Origin: Dillenia suffruticosa
Lineage: Eukaryota; Streptophyta; Magnoliopsida; Dilleniales; Dilleniaceae
Assembly: GCA_033439265.1 (NCBI GenBank)
Contig: JAVTVX010000002.1
Location: 17,511,674 to 17,575,673 of the forward strand
Reading direction: 5' to 3'
DNA length: 64,000 bases
The notes under the pieces were generated by a model. It saw only the letters and a list, made by a program, of their open reading frames with translations. It made no database searches and was not told where the DNA came from. Positions 1-11,900 of the stretch are shown piece after piece. Each line of letters opens with the position of its first letter. The stretch's first letter is position 1. Both the position numbers and the translations under genes were made by a program.

Positions 1-702
1 AAGCGCCTTTATCATGTAGATGCCTCAAGCATTAACATGCTGCAAAGGCTTGCAAGTGTAGATGTTAAAAGAACCAAAATTGAAGCTTTCTTGGCCTATG
101 TATGGAAAATACTGCCCACCACAATTGATGAAAGCCATGCAATATGCAAGATGGGTTGGCTAGTTGATGGGAGAACCAGAAGTTGTGATGATCGGAATTC
201 CACGTCTAATTATATAGGGAATGTCCTGTCTTCGGCCATTGCAGAGGCAATTTTAGTTGTAAAGGCAGGTAGTTTGTCAGATGTGGCAAAGATGGTTCAC
301 CATGCAATAACAAAAGTATCAAATAGGACTCACTTTCTGGATTTGATTGACTGGAATGAATGCCATAGTCCTGGACTGATGCTGTCAAAGATAGTGCTAG
401 GATGTGGAGGTCCTGCACTGGTTGTGTCCTCTGGACGAAGAATTCCAGTTGCTGAATTGAACTATGGATTTGGGAGACTCGTTCTTGGGACAGTCTGTTC
501 AACCATTAGAAGAATTGGAGTTGGCTATATGAACCGAAGACCAAGTGCTAGAGGTAATGGCTCTTGGACCGTCTCTACCATTTTGTGGCCGGAAATGGCT
601 GCAGCACTGGAATCAGATTCTGTTTTTCAGCCCGTCTGGAAGTCATTTTCAACCTTAGAGCAACTCCAAAGACTATTTGTCCTGCTCAATGGATACGAAT
701 AA
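1..702 (+). CDS. BAHD-family acyltransferase, 3' part only
   Basis: The reading frame is open from base 1 (KRLYHVDASSINML...), so the gene starts left of the window. The visible 233 residues are the C-terminal half of a BAHD (HXXXD-type) acyl-CoA-dependent acyltransferase, cytosolic enzymes that acylate alcohols or amines of specialised metabolites. The structural DFGWG motif appears as NYGFG followed by GRLVLGT (about bases 460-490), then a typical WTVSTILWPEMAAALESD stretch. The catalytic HXXXD motif lies off the window. The end is odd: after VFQP the frame runs on with WKSFSTLEQLQ to a TAA at 700-702. In the +1 frame the same DNA reads SGSHFQP and stops at TAG 656-658, which looks more like a family C-terminus, so a small indel near 634 is suspected. 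Family assignment is firm; substrate is unknown. Confidence 0.85.
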   Translation, partial: KRLYHVDASSINMLQRLASVDVKRTKIEAFLAYVWKILPTTIDESHAICKMGWLVDGRTRSCDDRNSTSNYIGNVLSSAIAEAILVVKAGSLSDVAKMVHHAITKVSNRTHFLDLIDWNECHSPGLMLSKIVLGCGGPALVVSSGRRIPVAELNYGFGRLVLGTVCSTIRRIGVGYMNRRPSARGNGSWTVSTILWPEMAAALESDSVFQPVWKSFSTLEQLQRLFVLLNGYE

Positions 703-1022
703 GTTGTGCACAAACAAGACCAGAAAATGTACAGATGGATAATTATGATTCAATGTTGATAGCCAATAAAACAAATTCAGCGAAGTGTCCCAAAATCACA
801 CAGCAAATACATACACGGGTGTCTGACAGTGTTGGTTGGTGCCACTGCATTTTCCAAGAACACATTTTCCACTAGCCCTAATACTCTAAACTGCAAATAA
901 TCTGATCTTACATGATTAAATAGCATAAATAATATTGACGGAGTTAATTTTTAAGACGGCAGCAACCATACTGATTCTGTAGAAGCCAAACTGATCTGTT
1001 ATGGAAAAAAGAAAACAGCGCT
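703..1022. other. 3' flank of the BAHD gene
   Basis: About 320 bases between the BAHD stop and the LINE target-site duplication. Presumably it holds the 3' UTR. I see no further gene; short open frames here are not coding-like. Confidence 0.5.
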
Positions 1023-1598
1023 AGGTGGAATGTAGTATCAATAACAATAATAACAACAATAACAACAATCTGGACCTTAATCCTAAATTTTGGAGAGAGA
1101 CAAATATAGGAAAGATGAAAATATATATATCGTTGAAATTTTAAAACAAAAATAGAGAACACAACACCAAAAATTAAAAAAAAAAAAAAAGACACTTATA
1201 ATGACAAGAGAGATGATTTAACATGTTCAAATTCTCCTATACCATCCATTTCTATCTAAAGTCATCTCCTCAACTAAACCCTTAAATATGATATCTTTGT
1301 AGATAACTTACATCCGAATTTTCAACTGTTTATCCCAACGTTTCACTAAATCTTCTATATTTAAGCTCTCTGGTGTGTCCTTGGGTTTTCATTGCACATG
1401 TCCAAACCACATTACGCAATATTCTCGTATTTTATCCATAATTGAACTCACTCCCAACTTAGAACGTATCTCTTCATTTCTAATCCTATTTTTTTTCTAA
1501 TTTTACTACACATCCACCCGGTATCTTCATTTCAACTTAGTACGCATCCTCATTTCAACTTAGAACGTATCTCGCATTTTAGGTGGAATGTAGTATCA
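1023..1598. repeat. 18-bp target-site duplication flanking a LINE
   Basis: The word aggtggaatgtagtatca occurs perfectly at 1023-1040 and again at 1581-1598. It brackets exactly the DNA that resembles a LINE 3' end. A perfect direct repeat of this length flanking an element with a 3' tail is the classic mark of target-primed reverse transcription. Confidence 0.85.
1041..1580 (-). mobile_element. 5'-truncated RTE-like LINE insertion
   Basis: A 540-bp LINE 3' fragment on the minus strand. Its 3' end is the (GTT/ATT)-type tail visible on the plus strand as AAC/AAT triplets at 1041-1070, followed by a sequence matching the end of the LINE at 62668-64000. The two copies share blocks such as catttctatcta and cgtatctcttcatttctaa over about 350 bp. 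It is flanked by an 18-bp target-site duplication, so it is one insertion event, truncated at the 5' end. A short internal repeat (catttcaacttag plus acg) lies at 1530-1572. No intact coding frame remains. The RTE-clade label rests on the trinucleotide tail and on the reverse-transcriptase text in the longer copy. Confidence 0.8.
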
Positions 1599-4500
1599 CA
1601 GCATCAAAATGTTCAATTGGATTACTAAAAGTTGGCCACTAGAATTTTCTGAGGCCAATATTTTGAATATTATGAGAACGCTCAGATTTTGCATAGAAAA
1701 GAAGAATTAGATAAAGGGACATACAAAGAAGAAAAGAAAGGATAAGACATTGTTTAAAAAAATAATAAAAAAAGAATAGAGAAAGAGTAGAATTTATCGA
1801 AGCCCCCCTACAAGCACCCCAGCTGAAACCCACAGAAAAGCCAAGAAAACAATTTTATCCCAAAACAGAAGAACAGGAAGATGTTCATCCTTGAAGATCT
1901 TTTATAATTATATGCACTATAGGTTTGCCACTTAACTCCATGGAAGCCCTTAAGTCCATAAGCAAAAAGACCTCATAGTATCCACAACCCATCTGATAGT
2001 GATGCCACAGAACCCTCATGATGACAACACATAATGCAAATATTAAGGGACAAATCTGTTTTGTCTCCTTGCTGCAAGTCAGTACAACTAATTTGTATCC
2101 AAACAAACATTGTAATCTTAAGAAGCTTAATCTCTCAATGAATTTGCAATTGGAAAGTCAATAAAATTCCCAATGAGATGAGTGAAAAATGAATTAAGAG
2201 AAAAACCAACATTGAGAAGAGTCTAGAACGGGATCCTTTTACGGGGATTATTGGACAGATGAAAAGAAGTTGATCAAATCAAGGAGAATAAAAAATTAAG
2301 CTACATAGTCTCCCTATCATTTAGATTACAAATGGAGTGAGAAATTCAATAGATTGACCATTGCTAAAACAAAAAAATATAAAAATATAAAAAAGAGCAT
2401 TAGGTGAAGAAAGATAATAAATTTTATGGAAGAGAACACAATGGGAAGTACTATCAATCTATGTATCCACCCAAAAGCAAATACAAGAGCCATCGCCTAC
2501 TTTGTAACAAAGGAGACAAAAGAAATATTAGTATAACTGATCAATGAATTTCCATGGACTTGTGTGGGTAAAAGAATGATTTTAAAACTCTCCCACAACA
2601 TTGCAGGATATTTCACAAGTGAGATACTAAAACAGAAGTACGCAATAGTTCTTAGTCTATAATTGCATAAACACTAGACTGAAAGTTTCTTATTACAAAG
2701 GAAATTGCGCATAAAATGCTTAAAGTTTATCTCACATCGATAAAAACAATTTAGAAGTGGGACCAGAGAAGTTCTATTCAACCAATGTTGGTCAGCATCA
2801 CTTTCACTAAGGAAACGATATCAAGGCAGCAGAAGTTTGCGACAAGAACAAAAGAACATAATTTAAAGATTCAAAGTGAGATGATGAAGCAAATCTTAAG
2901 GACCAAAAAGTTCACTGAAAAAGGTACCAAACAGTAAAGGAAATGGATCTTGAGACTCAAGTCTCTTTACAGGGCTATCCCATGTTAAGATGCCGAGGAA
3001 GAGGGTATCCTTATTGTGGAGAGGGATTTACTAGGGTGTTTTGGGAGAAATTGTATGAAGGGGAAATTTACTGCTCGGCTATTATGTTTGGAAAAGACAA
3101 CAATGTTGGGATCTTGATCCAGGGACTAGATTAATAATGCCAAGAAAGCATTACCTTAAGGTTCCTTGAAATTAGGTTTTACCCAAATACGCTAGGGATT
3201 CTTAGTACCCTGAGATTATAGACTTCCACTTTAACAGTGGTGGCCATTTAGTCCTAAGACTTTAAAAATCAACTTTCCTCCAAATTTTCTAAAAGCTAGC
3301 CCTGAATCAACCAGACACCACAATTAAATCGCAGGAACAAGAGATTGAGTCCAGAGAGAAATCATCCTATAATATTAACAAACAACGCCAAATTGCGGAA
3401 GTTTCTCAATTTGTCTTTGGGTTCTTTCAAAAATGGAACAATAATGAGATTTTGAAGTAATATAGAAGAAATGGTAGTACTCTAGAAGAAAATCTCCAGA
3501 TTCACTATTAGCTAATAAGGCATTTAGCTTTTATATGTCATAGGTCTAATTTCTTCTGAAGAGAGCTGAACATAAGAATTGTTAGTAGAAAGCAATTAAC
3601 TATTTAAAATAATTTTTGAAGTAATATAGGAGAAATGGCAGTATTCTAGAAGAAAATCTCCAGATTCACTATTAGCTTATAAGGCATTTAGTTTTTGTAT
3701 GTCATAGATCTAATCTCCAGATCTAATTTTTGCATCTAGTTTTTTATACAGATTCACTATTAACTATTTCCAAGGTTTTTTCCTTGAGTTGCGGTTGCAG
3801 ACCAAAGAAAGTTGCCAGATATAGACATACGATTGGTTTAATAGAATTAAAAACTAAAGAATGGCACATGCATGAATCTGGAAAATATGGATTCATGCAA
3901 TCCACCCAACTACGAGTTGAATTAGATAGATCAACATGCAAAGAGCAACCTAGAGCCCTGCTTGCTATTTAAAATAACCAGAACATGTTGGAACTGATGC
4001 AGCACCTTTTCCTTGATTGAAATATTGCCGTGGATTTCTGGACTATTGTGTTTGTAATCCTAGGAGTTCATTTGGTTATTCCTAAAAATGTCTGAACGAC
4101 GCTAGCAAGCTCGGAAACTAGTCTAAATGAGCAGGAAAAAAATTTAAAAAATAAAAAATAACAAAGAGGCACTCATGGAGTTCAGGCATTCTTTAGCCCC
4201 ATGAAATAACATTAAAATTCTCGTACCTAGAGGAAATTGCAATTCAGGTAGACTTTCTGTCCACCTTTAGAACAAAATTCTTGCCAAGTAATCTGCAACC
4301 ACTAGTTTTTATGAGTGTTTTCTTTCTTTTCCCTTCAAATTTTTGTGCTTTGGGAGCCCTTTGTAGACAACTGTAGCAAGATAGTTAGAAAACAAACTCC
4401 CTGCCACTGACGTAATGGTGACAAATATAAGATTTGATATTAAGGTAGCTGGTATCAAAGCTTCACTGCTTGAAAATAGTTACAACTTTGTAATTTGGAG

Positions 4501-5089
4501 AAGATGAACTGCAAGAAGATTCCAAATCCAAAAAGTAAAGGACTGGGAAAAAATCTTGACAGATATCTTTATCCTAATTAGCCAAATTTTCAACTCTTAT
4601 TCATCTTTCAACAAACAAAGATCTTCGCTTCAGTGCTCAAAACTTAAAGTGAAAGCCAAAAGTATAGTTTCTTTTTTATAAATTTCTTTTTGTGACTACT
4701 GATATACATGAAGATGCACTAAACTACAGTGGCAGTTCTTTCATCAAATGAACTCGTCTTTTTAGCAAACATGGTTTCATTCTACGAAGGTTCCTTGTTT
4801 GTAGCTTTAATCAACAAAAACTTTGGAAACCAAAAAACACACAACTAGAGCCATAATTTATAAATAAGAAAAGAGGAATTATATTACATGTAATAGATAA
4901 TATACAAAAATTGCATCAGAGGGGGGAAAAATAAAGAAAAGGAAAAAGTAACAATACATAGACTAATAAAGGACTGCTCTCCAATTCAACACATCTAGGC
5001 TATATGATAAACCTCTTAAGCAAAAGCCAACAACAAAAAAGCATAAAACACAATTTTGTCACAAAAAGGAAAAGGGGAAAAAATGATTT
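1599..5089. other. Spacer with no recognisable gene
   Basis: About 3.5 kb of AT-rich DNA between two LINE remnants. Several open frames of 60-80 residues occur on both strands, but none shows domain motifs, good codon texture or splice-linked continuation. A diverged direct repeat at 3450-3717 is listed separately. Part of this may be old transposon sequence that I cannot identify. Confidence 0.4.
3450..3717. repeat. Direct duplication of about 100 bp
   Basis: A block of about 100 bases starting tttgaagtaatatag is present near 3450-3552 and again near 3615-3717. It includes gaaaatctccagattcacta and a segment ending catttagnttttntatgtcat. The copies differ at several positions and have a period of about 165 bp. 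A third partial echo (cagattcactatta) is near 3750. This looks like a local tandem duplication, with no coding content. Confidence 0.75.
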
Positions 5090-5830
5090 TTAAAAAAAGC
5101 ATTCCACTCCCTCCAAATACAACAAGGAATGGTCACAAAAGCACATCGCAAAGTGAACGAGCATATTTTTGCCCTCCAAAACCCTTGAATTTTGTGAGAA
5201 ACAACTTAAGGAGATTCTTAGGACAAATTTACTCGTTATCACACACAACAAAGAGGCAATTCCATATCGTAAGCAATAGAACCATGCAAAAATATGGGAT
5301 CTCTTATGTCATAATTATTATAACACATAACACAAATATCCACAAAGAGATTTTTAGACAGTCTTCTTTTTTGTAACAACCTATGGTATTGATCGTGTTA
5401 AGCACCATAAACCAAGTAAGAGTCTTAATTTTGGCAAGATCTTTTGTATTCCAAATAAAATTGGTTATAAGATGTTGACTAAGACACTAGCAAGAGAAAA
5501 CCCCCAAAGTATCAAGACTTCGAATTCTAGAATCAAGAACATTTTGAGAAGGTTCATTTCCTTGTAAAAGGGAAATTAGCAAGGACAACTCAACTTCACT
5601 ATCATTATGATTTCTTAAGAAATGAATTTCTCAAAGAGATTGAACATCCATCCCAATTATAAAAGTTTTTGATAGAACCCAAATGAAGCATAAACAACCA
5701 ATTAGAGTAAAGGAAAAGAAATGAATAAAGGAGAATCCCCAAAACAAAGCCACAAAATGTACCTTTCAATATACGGGATCCATGATGATGCCCCCATGCT
5801 GAAGAGGAGAATCTCCATTTGTTCAGCACA
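5090..5830 (-). mobile_element. Decayed L1-type LINE, ORF2 C-terminal (zf-RVT) region
   Basis: Read on the minus strand, broken frames give the C-terminal part of a plant LINE polyprotein. One segment reads WDVQSL and HFLRNHNDSEVELSLLISLLQG, then a linker, then KIKTLTWFMVLNTINT, and later DPIFLHGSIAYDMELPL and AFVTIPCCIWREWN. These correspond in order to the region after the reverse transcriptase, the zf-RVT block (usually KVKAFAWLV...NT), the FLHC-type motif (Cys is Gly here) and the A..IPW.IWRERN tail. Several stops and frameshifts are present, so it is dead. Boundaries are approximate and no tail or target-site duplication was found. Confidence 0.7.
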
Positions 5831-6389
5831 TGATAGATACTGTGTAACACCAAGAAAAAGATGTAAAAAGTAAATCTATCTGACATAGGGTAAATTTCAA
5901 ATTGACTGCTCTAAACTTGGGTCATCCATTAGATCTATGAGATCGCATAAACATCTAATCCAGATATTTAAGGCAGACCATAGCTAAAATAGATGCAGAC
6001 AAGTACATGTATCTACAGTAAAAATGGTTCCACGAGAATCTAAATTCCAAATATAATAGTAACTTGTACAAAAGGTCCATGACCTAAATAACTCTGGCTA
6101 TAAGTTAACCGGGTGTGTACAGATCAGATATATAATACGAACCACAAGCCAAGGACTCTTAGCAAGCAGAAAAGTACCTTACATACTGCCTATCATGTGG
6201 AATTAAAATGCACAGTGGTACCCAGGGTCTAGAACAGCTCTCCTGGAAACATAATACAGAAACCACAAGTGAAAAATTGCAAACAGTAAGAAAAATAAAA
6301 TATGATGAGAAAATATTTTACCATTGATAGAAAGCAGAGATCATGTCAAGCATCATTAAGGTATGATGTATAACCCAGTCTCCTAGTGT
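5831..6389. other. 3' flank of the PPR gene
   Basis: Contains no recognisable gene. It probably includes the 3' UTR of the minus-strand PPR gene that ends at 6390. No clear polyadenylation signal was singled out. Confidence 0.4.
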
Positions 6390-8924
6390 TCACTTATCAC
6401 TCTGATTTAAAGCTGCCGACAGTGGCTGCCATCCATGAATTAGTGTTGTATATGTTATCTCATCTAAGGCGACTTCATTCTGGGACATAAGATCGCATGT
6501 CTTAAAAGCTTCTTCTACTTTACCTTCCTTACAGAGCCCATTTGCCAACACATTATAAGTGACGGTATCAGGTTCGATTCCATTTTCCACCATCTCATTC
6601 AGAAGATCTTTTGCAGCTTTTGTATCGCCAAGTTTACAATATCCACTGATCATGATGGTATAGGTAATTTTGTTGGGTTGTACGCCGTTCAAGGCCATCT
6701 CCTGCAGTACACTCCGAACACTATCCATCAACCCTAGCTTGCAATGACCTCCAATCAGTGCAGTATAACAAACAACATGAGGAACTAAACCCTCCTCCAT
6801 TCTCATTTCATTAATAAGACGCCTCGCAGCATCCAAATCACCAATATTGCACATTCCATGTATTAAAGAGGAATATGTAGCAGAAGTGGGTTTAATACCC
6901 TTGCTTTTCATGTCATCATGCAGTCTTAGGGATTCAGTCACATTCCCAACTCTGCAATATGCTCTAATGAGAGTGTTATAAACAATAGCATTCAGCTTTA
7001 ATTTCTGACTGATCAAATCCTTAAAGATTCTTTCACCCTCTCCAAATTTATCTGCATTAGAATATCCATCAATCATGATGGTATATGTAACAACATTTGG
7101 GACAAGACCAATTGCTTTCAACTCATTCCAAAGATTTTCCACTTCAGCCATTTTACCCACTTTACACAGTCCATGGATCAGAAGATTGTAAGTGACAATG
7201 TCCGGATGCATCCCTTGGTTAACCATTTCATCCCTCAGCCTAACACCCTCTTCCACTTTTCCTTGTTTGCAATATCCCAAGATAAGTGTGTTGTATGTGA
7301 TTCTGTCCAATGCTAAACCATTATTCACCATCTCTTTTAGTAGCTTAACTGCATCTTGCATTTTATCAGCTTCACACAGTCCATGAATTAAAGCATTTGA
7401 GGTCACTATGTTGGGTACAAAACCTTTCTTGAGAAGCTTAAACCAAATTTCCACAGCATCTGAGCACTTACACTCCTTACATAGTGCAGCAATCAATGTA
7501 GTCATTAAAGCATCACCAGGCTTCAAATTTCGCAATAGCATCTCTCGTGTAAATCTTAGCGCGGGTTCCAACCTGGACTTCATACAGAGGACATGAATAA
7601 CAGAAGTAAAAGAACCTGCATTTAAAACCAAACCCCTTGAAAGCATTTCCTCCAAAAGTTGCTCAGCTTCCTCCACCTGATCAATCTTGCACAAACCTTG
7701 GACCAGTGAATTAAAAGTAATTGAGTTAGGACTGATACCTGCAGTCCTCATTTCATCCTTCAACTTCAGTGCCTCACTGATGTTACCCATTTTACAGTAA
7801 CCATCAATTAGTGTGTTATACACAACCTCATTTAGGACAAAACCCTTATCAGTCATTTCCTTCAAAACACAATTTGCTTGATCCAATCTATTAAGTTTCA
7901 TCAGGCCATGAATCAGAACACTGTACGTAACAAGACTTGGGTTAACACCATTCTGAATCATCTTTTGCTTGTAGAAAAATGCATTATCAACATCACCCCT
8001 CTTGCAAAGACCATGAATCAGGTTATTGTAAGTGACAACATTGGGACACACACCCAACTCTTCCATTTTAGAGAACAACCCAATTGCATCCTCAAGTCGG
8101 TCACCTCTGCACAGCGCATTGATTGCAGTAGTATGTATATAAACATCGGGAGTGACACCATTATACAAAATCTCCAGAAGCTCATAACTCTTCTTGAGCT
8201 CATTCGCCTTGACAAGTGAGCTCAACAAAAAATTACAACTCTTCAAGGACGGAAATATGCACCTATCAGCTAATAACTGGAATACATCCAAAGCAAGCTG
8301 CAAACCAGCATTCTTAAATTGGGTACAATAAACATGAACCAACATGTCAAACATTATAACCCCAACAGCATCCTCAGATTCCACATTTAAATTCAACATT
8401 GCAGTAACTATCTCAATATGCTTTTTATTGGAATCACCGAACAACACTGGCAGTTTCTGATCGATAACACGGATCAAAAGCAGTCTAGCAGGCGCATGCA
8501 TACCAGAAAGAATAAGCAAACGAATCAGAAGGCAATAGGACTTGACTGTGAACCAATACCCATAATTTTTAGATGCAAAATAGAAGAAATTCAAAAGGGT
8601 TTTCGGATTCAAGGAAGACCGAACATCGAACAAAACTTGTTCAAACTGATAAGGGGACAAATTGGTAAGAATTTCTTGACATTTAGAGGATTTGAGAGAT
8701 GGGTTTGAGAGAAGTGAAGTTACCCACTTCACAATATTCCGATCCAATGGCTGTGGCGGCTCTGAAGGTTGTATTTGTTGATGCTGATGTTGCAGTTGTT
8801 GTTGTTGAAGTCGGTGTTGAGCTGCGGGGGTGATGCAAGTTAAGGGCCGAATAACTGGGGAGAAGAAGAGAGGGTTGCGCTTGGTGATTGACAGCATTCT
8901 CAAATCCATGTCATTCAATTTCAT
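6390..8924 (-). CDS. P-class PPR protein, organellar RNA-binding (844 aa)
   Basis: A single uninterrupted frame, as is usual for plant PPR genes. About 16 consecutive 35-residue motifs run from about residue 260 to the end (for example VVTYNNLIHGLCKRGDVDNA, IVTYNLLIHGLCKVGKMAEV), plus a partial last repeat. No E, DYW or SMR domain follows, so it is P-class. Such proteins bind organelle transcripts one base per motif to stabilise, splice or help translate them. The N-terminus is basic and Ser/Thr-rich, followed by a Gln/His-rich run at about residues 36-53, compatible with a transit peptide. The overall pattern resembles the At4g19440 type (from memory). A second Met at residue 6 (base 8909) begins MDLRML and could be the real start. 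A TTATAAATAA at 8951-8960 is too close to the ATG to call a promoter. Confidence 0.92.
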   Translation of the reverse strand: MKLNDMDLRMLSITKRNPLFFSPVIRPLTCITPAAQHRLQQQQLQHQHQQIQPSEPPQPLDRNIVKWVTSLLSNPSLKSSKCQEILTNLSPYQFEQVLFDVRSSLNPKTLLNFFYFASKNYGYWFTVKSYCLLIRLLILSGMHAPARLLLIRVIDQKLPVLFGDSNKKHIEIVTAMLNLNVESEDAVGVIMFDMLVHVYCTQFKNAGLQLALDVFQLLADRCIFPSLKSCNFLLSSLVKANELKKSYELLEILYNGVTPDVYIHTTAINALCRGDRLEDAIGLFSKMEELGVCPNVVTYNNLIHGLCKRGDVDNAFFYKQKMIQNGVNPSLVTYSVLIHGLMKLNRLDQANCVLKEMTDKGFVLNEVVYNTLIDGYCKMGNISEALKLKDEMRTAGISPNSITFNSLVQGLCKIDQVEEAEQLLEEMLSRGLVLNAGSFTSVIHVLCMKSRLEPALRFTREMLLRNLKPGDALMTTLIAALCKECKCSDAVEIWFKLLKKGFVPNIVTSNALIHGLCEADKMQDAVKLLKEMVNNGLALDRITYNTLILGYCKQGKVEEGVRLRDEMVNQGMHPDIVTYNLLIHGLCKVGKMAEVENLWNELKAIGLVPNVVTYTIMIDGYSNADKFGEGERIFKDLISQKLKLNAIVYNTLIRAYCRVGNVTESLRLHDDMKSKGIKPTSATYSSLIHGMCNIGDLDAARRLINEMRMEEGLVPHVVCYTALIGGHCKLGLMDSVRSVLQEMALNGVQPNKITYTIMISGYCKLGDTKAAKDLLNEMVENGIEPDTVTYNVLANGLCKEGKVEEAFKTCDLMSQNEVALDEITYTTLIHGWQPLSAALNQSDK

Positions 8925-11900
8925 TTAATTGTTATTTTGTAATCCCATGTTTATAAATAAGTATAGTTGAGAGGTGAGAGGGTACAAAAGGGCCACCAAA
9001 TGTTAGCGAGGGAGGAGGGAAAGATGGTGGCGCTCAAATGGGAATCTATCTCGCTCTCTACCACCGCAGGACTAGGGCCGAGACGGAGGAGGCGAATGCA
9101 GGGTTTCGCATTTCTAAACTCAAAAGGCGGAATTGAGTTTGATCTTGGGCCTATTTCGGATCCAGAGTGTTGGGGCTGATTCCTGAACCGAATTCTGGAC
9201 TTCATCTTTGAGTCTAGTGGGTGAATGGGAAAGCTGTAGATGTGGTCGTTCGGATGTTATTGAATCTGGACAGAAAATAATTTTATACATTAAAATATTA
9301 TAAGGGTATTTTTGAAATTTTCAGGTGAGGTCAGGTATGTAAAATAGAGGTGTCAAAAAATTGTAGGCTCATTACTTTTGTATTTGGAATGGGATAACCA
9401 TTTTCTCCTTTCGTGTGTTTAATTTTGCGCCATTGTCAAACCCATTTTGGAAATGCCAAATTGAAAATGGGCAATTACCATACCTTCTCAATCATCTTTC
9501 ATGGTACCAGCTTCCGCGAACCAAAATTTACAAAACTCACGTTCCGATTAATCCAAATTATATAGAGATTCTTCTAATTATATATACATAAGCTTGATTA
9601 TCCATTTTTAACTTTTAATTTATTAGTCAATTTAAAATAAATGTTTAAAAAATCTATTAAATATTTAATTATATTTATTAAAAGGTAACTCACATGTTAA
9701 AATTATCAAAAATGTATATTGATAATGGTGTAAACCTATATTGGTAAATAACTATAATTAAAATATTTTTTCATCTTTTACATATTGATAATGGCGTGCG
9801 AAGATGAGAAAATGCGCAAGAAGAAGAAATTGACAAATTATCAAGTTTTGTCTGATATAATTAAATAATTTAGTTTACTTAAAATTCAAACAAAATATAG
9901 ATTTTCTTCTTGTATTCTATTTAAAAGTAAATTTGACACTTTCATTCAATGTGGGATCAGACCTGTTTAAAAATAAATAAATAAATAAAACCAAAAAAAA
10001 AAAAAAAAAAGTGTTTCAATCACTATCTTGCAAGTGAATTTCTCTCTTGATTGTGAATTTCTCTATTGATGGTAAATGTCCTCCATTGATAGGGATATGA
10101 AATTTTCCATCGTTCCATCAATTTCCTCTGTTGACTGTGAATTGAAAATTCCCATCAATTCTTTCTTCCTAATTTTCACAATCAACAGATAAAGCAAAGA
10201 ATGAAGTTTATAAAAGAAAAAGAAAACTCAAATCCATATATGCTTGTGAACATCTGGAAAAAAACTAAAAAAAAAGGGTCTTTAACTAGGCTTATAAACT
10301 CTTCAAAATAGATTATAAGATGTTTGAATACTTACGGTTTCAGAAAATTTGTTTGGTGTTTTTGTAGGCACCACGTGTGATAATCTAGAAGGGTGGATAC
10401 CTTATTTAGAAATTTTAATTATTTTTTACTCTAAAATTGAAATTAAGAAGTAATGAAAAAACAGAAAACAGAAAGAGAAAAACAAAAACTCAAGATTTAT
10501 AGTAATTTATTTCCTTGGTATATATCCACTCCCAGTCTTCATATTTTAGAATCATTTATGAAATTATTTACTTTATAAATTATTTATGAAACTGTCGATC
10601 ACTTTTATTGTAAAAAAGAACTTTTTTTAATTAAAATAGTCAAATAGTTTATCATTTAAATTTTCAAAATTTTAATTTTTACACTAATTTAAAAGCAAAA
10701 AATAAAAAATTTTAACCAAAAATCAAAAAAGTTAGACCAAACATGCACATGGTGAATACTATGAATCTTGTCTCAACAATAAAGATCTGGTTAGAGACTC
10801 GAGGGATAATGGTTGGACAACACTACTGGAGGGTGTGACATCATTTTGTGATGCACGTCAAGTTGAAGCTTATGACTTTAAAACGCCCTTATTTTGTGGG
10901 GGAATGGTTTTGGTAAAGAGTTGGGGGCCTGGGATCTTATCGCGTAGGGAAGGCAAATCCACACAATTTTCCCAAGAGTTGGGGGTGTTTTTGATAGGGG
11001 AGGACCATTATGCTATTCTCAAGATTGCGAGCGATTTTGGAAACACGTCACTTCTTCCTGCTAAGGTGACAGCGGCGTGGTCGGCTCCCATTTATTTGGT
11101 CCTTCATTCATTAATCCTTATTCCTTTATCCATCACCGAACTCTCTCCCCTAAATATAACCAATCATATAATATTATACTCTCTCGATCATCATCTTCGG
11201 TTTTAAATTTAAAATTATAAAAATAGATAAGTAAAATCTGACATAATCAATTTTTTAATAAAATTCATAATAATATTTGAATTGAATTAATCGAATAAAA
11301 TCTAAATATTAATTAATAATAAGAAAAATCATCATGGACCAGGCCCAACGTGGTAAGATCCTACGACGAGCAGCCATTATTGATGAAAATACAAAACAAG
11401 TGGACCAAGGGCCTGCTTCTCTAGCCTCGTCTGGGGATGTCTAAATAAATGTTTCTTGTTGATAGATACAGGAGCTAAATTATAAATTTATCTTAAAGAA
11501 TGGCAGCTTTGGGAAATAATAGCATTTTAAAAAATTTTAGTAGCATTTTAAGATTTATACGGTATTTTTGTAATTTTTAGTAATATTATTTAATAATTCT
11601 TTTTAGAAATGCAGCTAAAAGTATGGTGGTCGGTATAATTCATGAAAATTTTTTATTTCTTATTTTCAAAACATTTTTTATTTTCAAAATGTTTCAAATC
11701 AATGAATTAGTTATTTATTTATTTAATTAAAATTATAATCTTTATATTATTTATTTTATAATTAATAATTATATATTTGATCATTTTAGATTTTTAATAT
11801 AAACGACGACTATTTTATTATTTTTATAAAATAATTAATATTTATATATAAATTTTTATATTTTTTATATTTATACATTTGTTTACGTTTTTTTTTTTTT

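Noticed and set aside
8950..8960. TATA-like TTATAAATAA upstream of the 844-residue PPR gene
   Set aside because: It is about 26-36 bases from the ATG, too close to leave a leader if it set the start site.
10835..11206. 123-codon open frame
   Set aside because: No recognisable motif, a low-complexity C-terminal third and no splice-linked extension.
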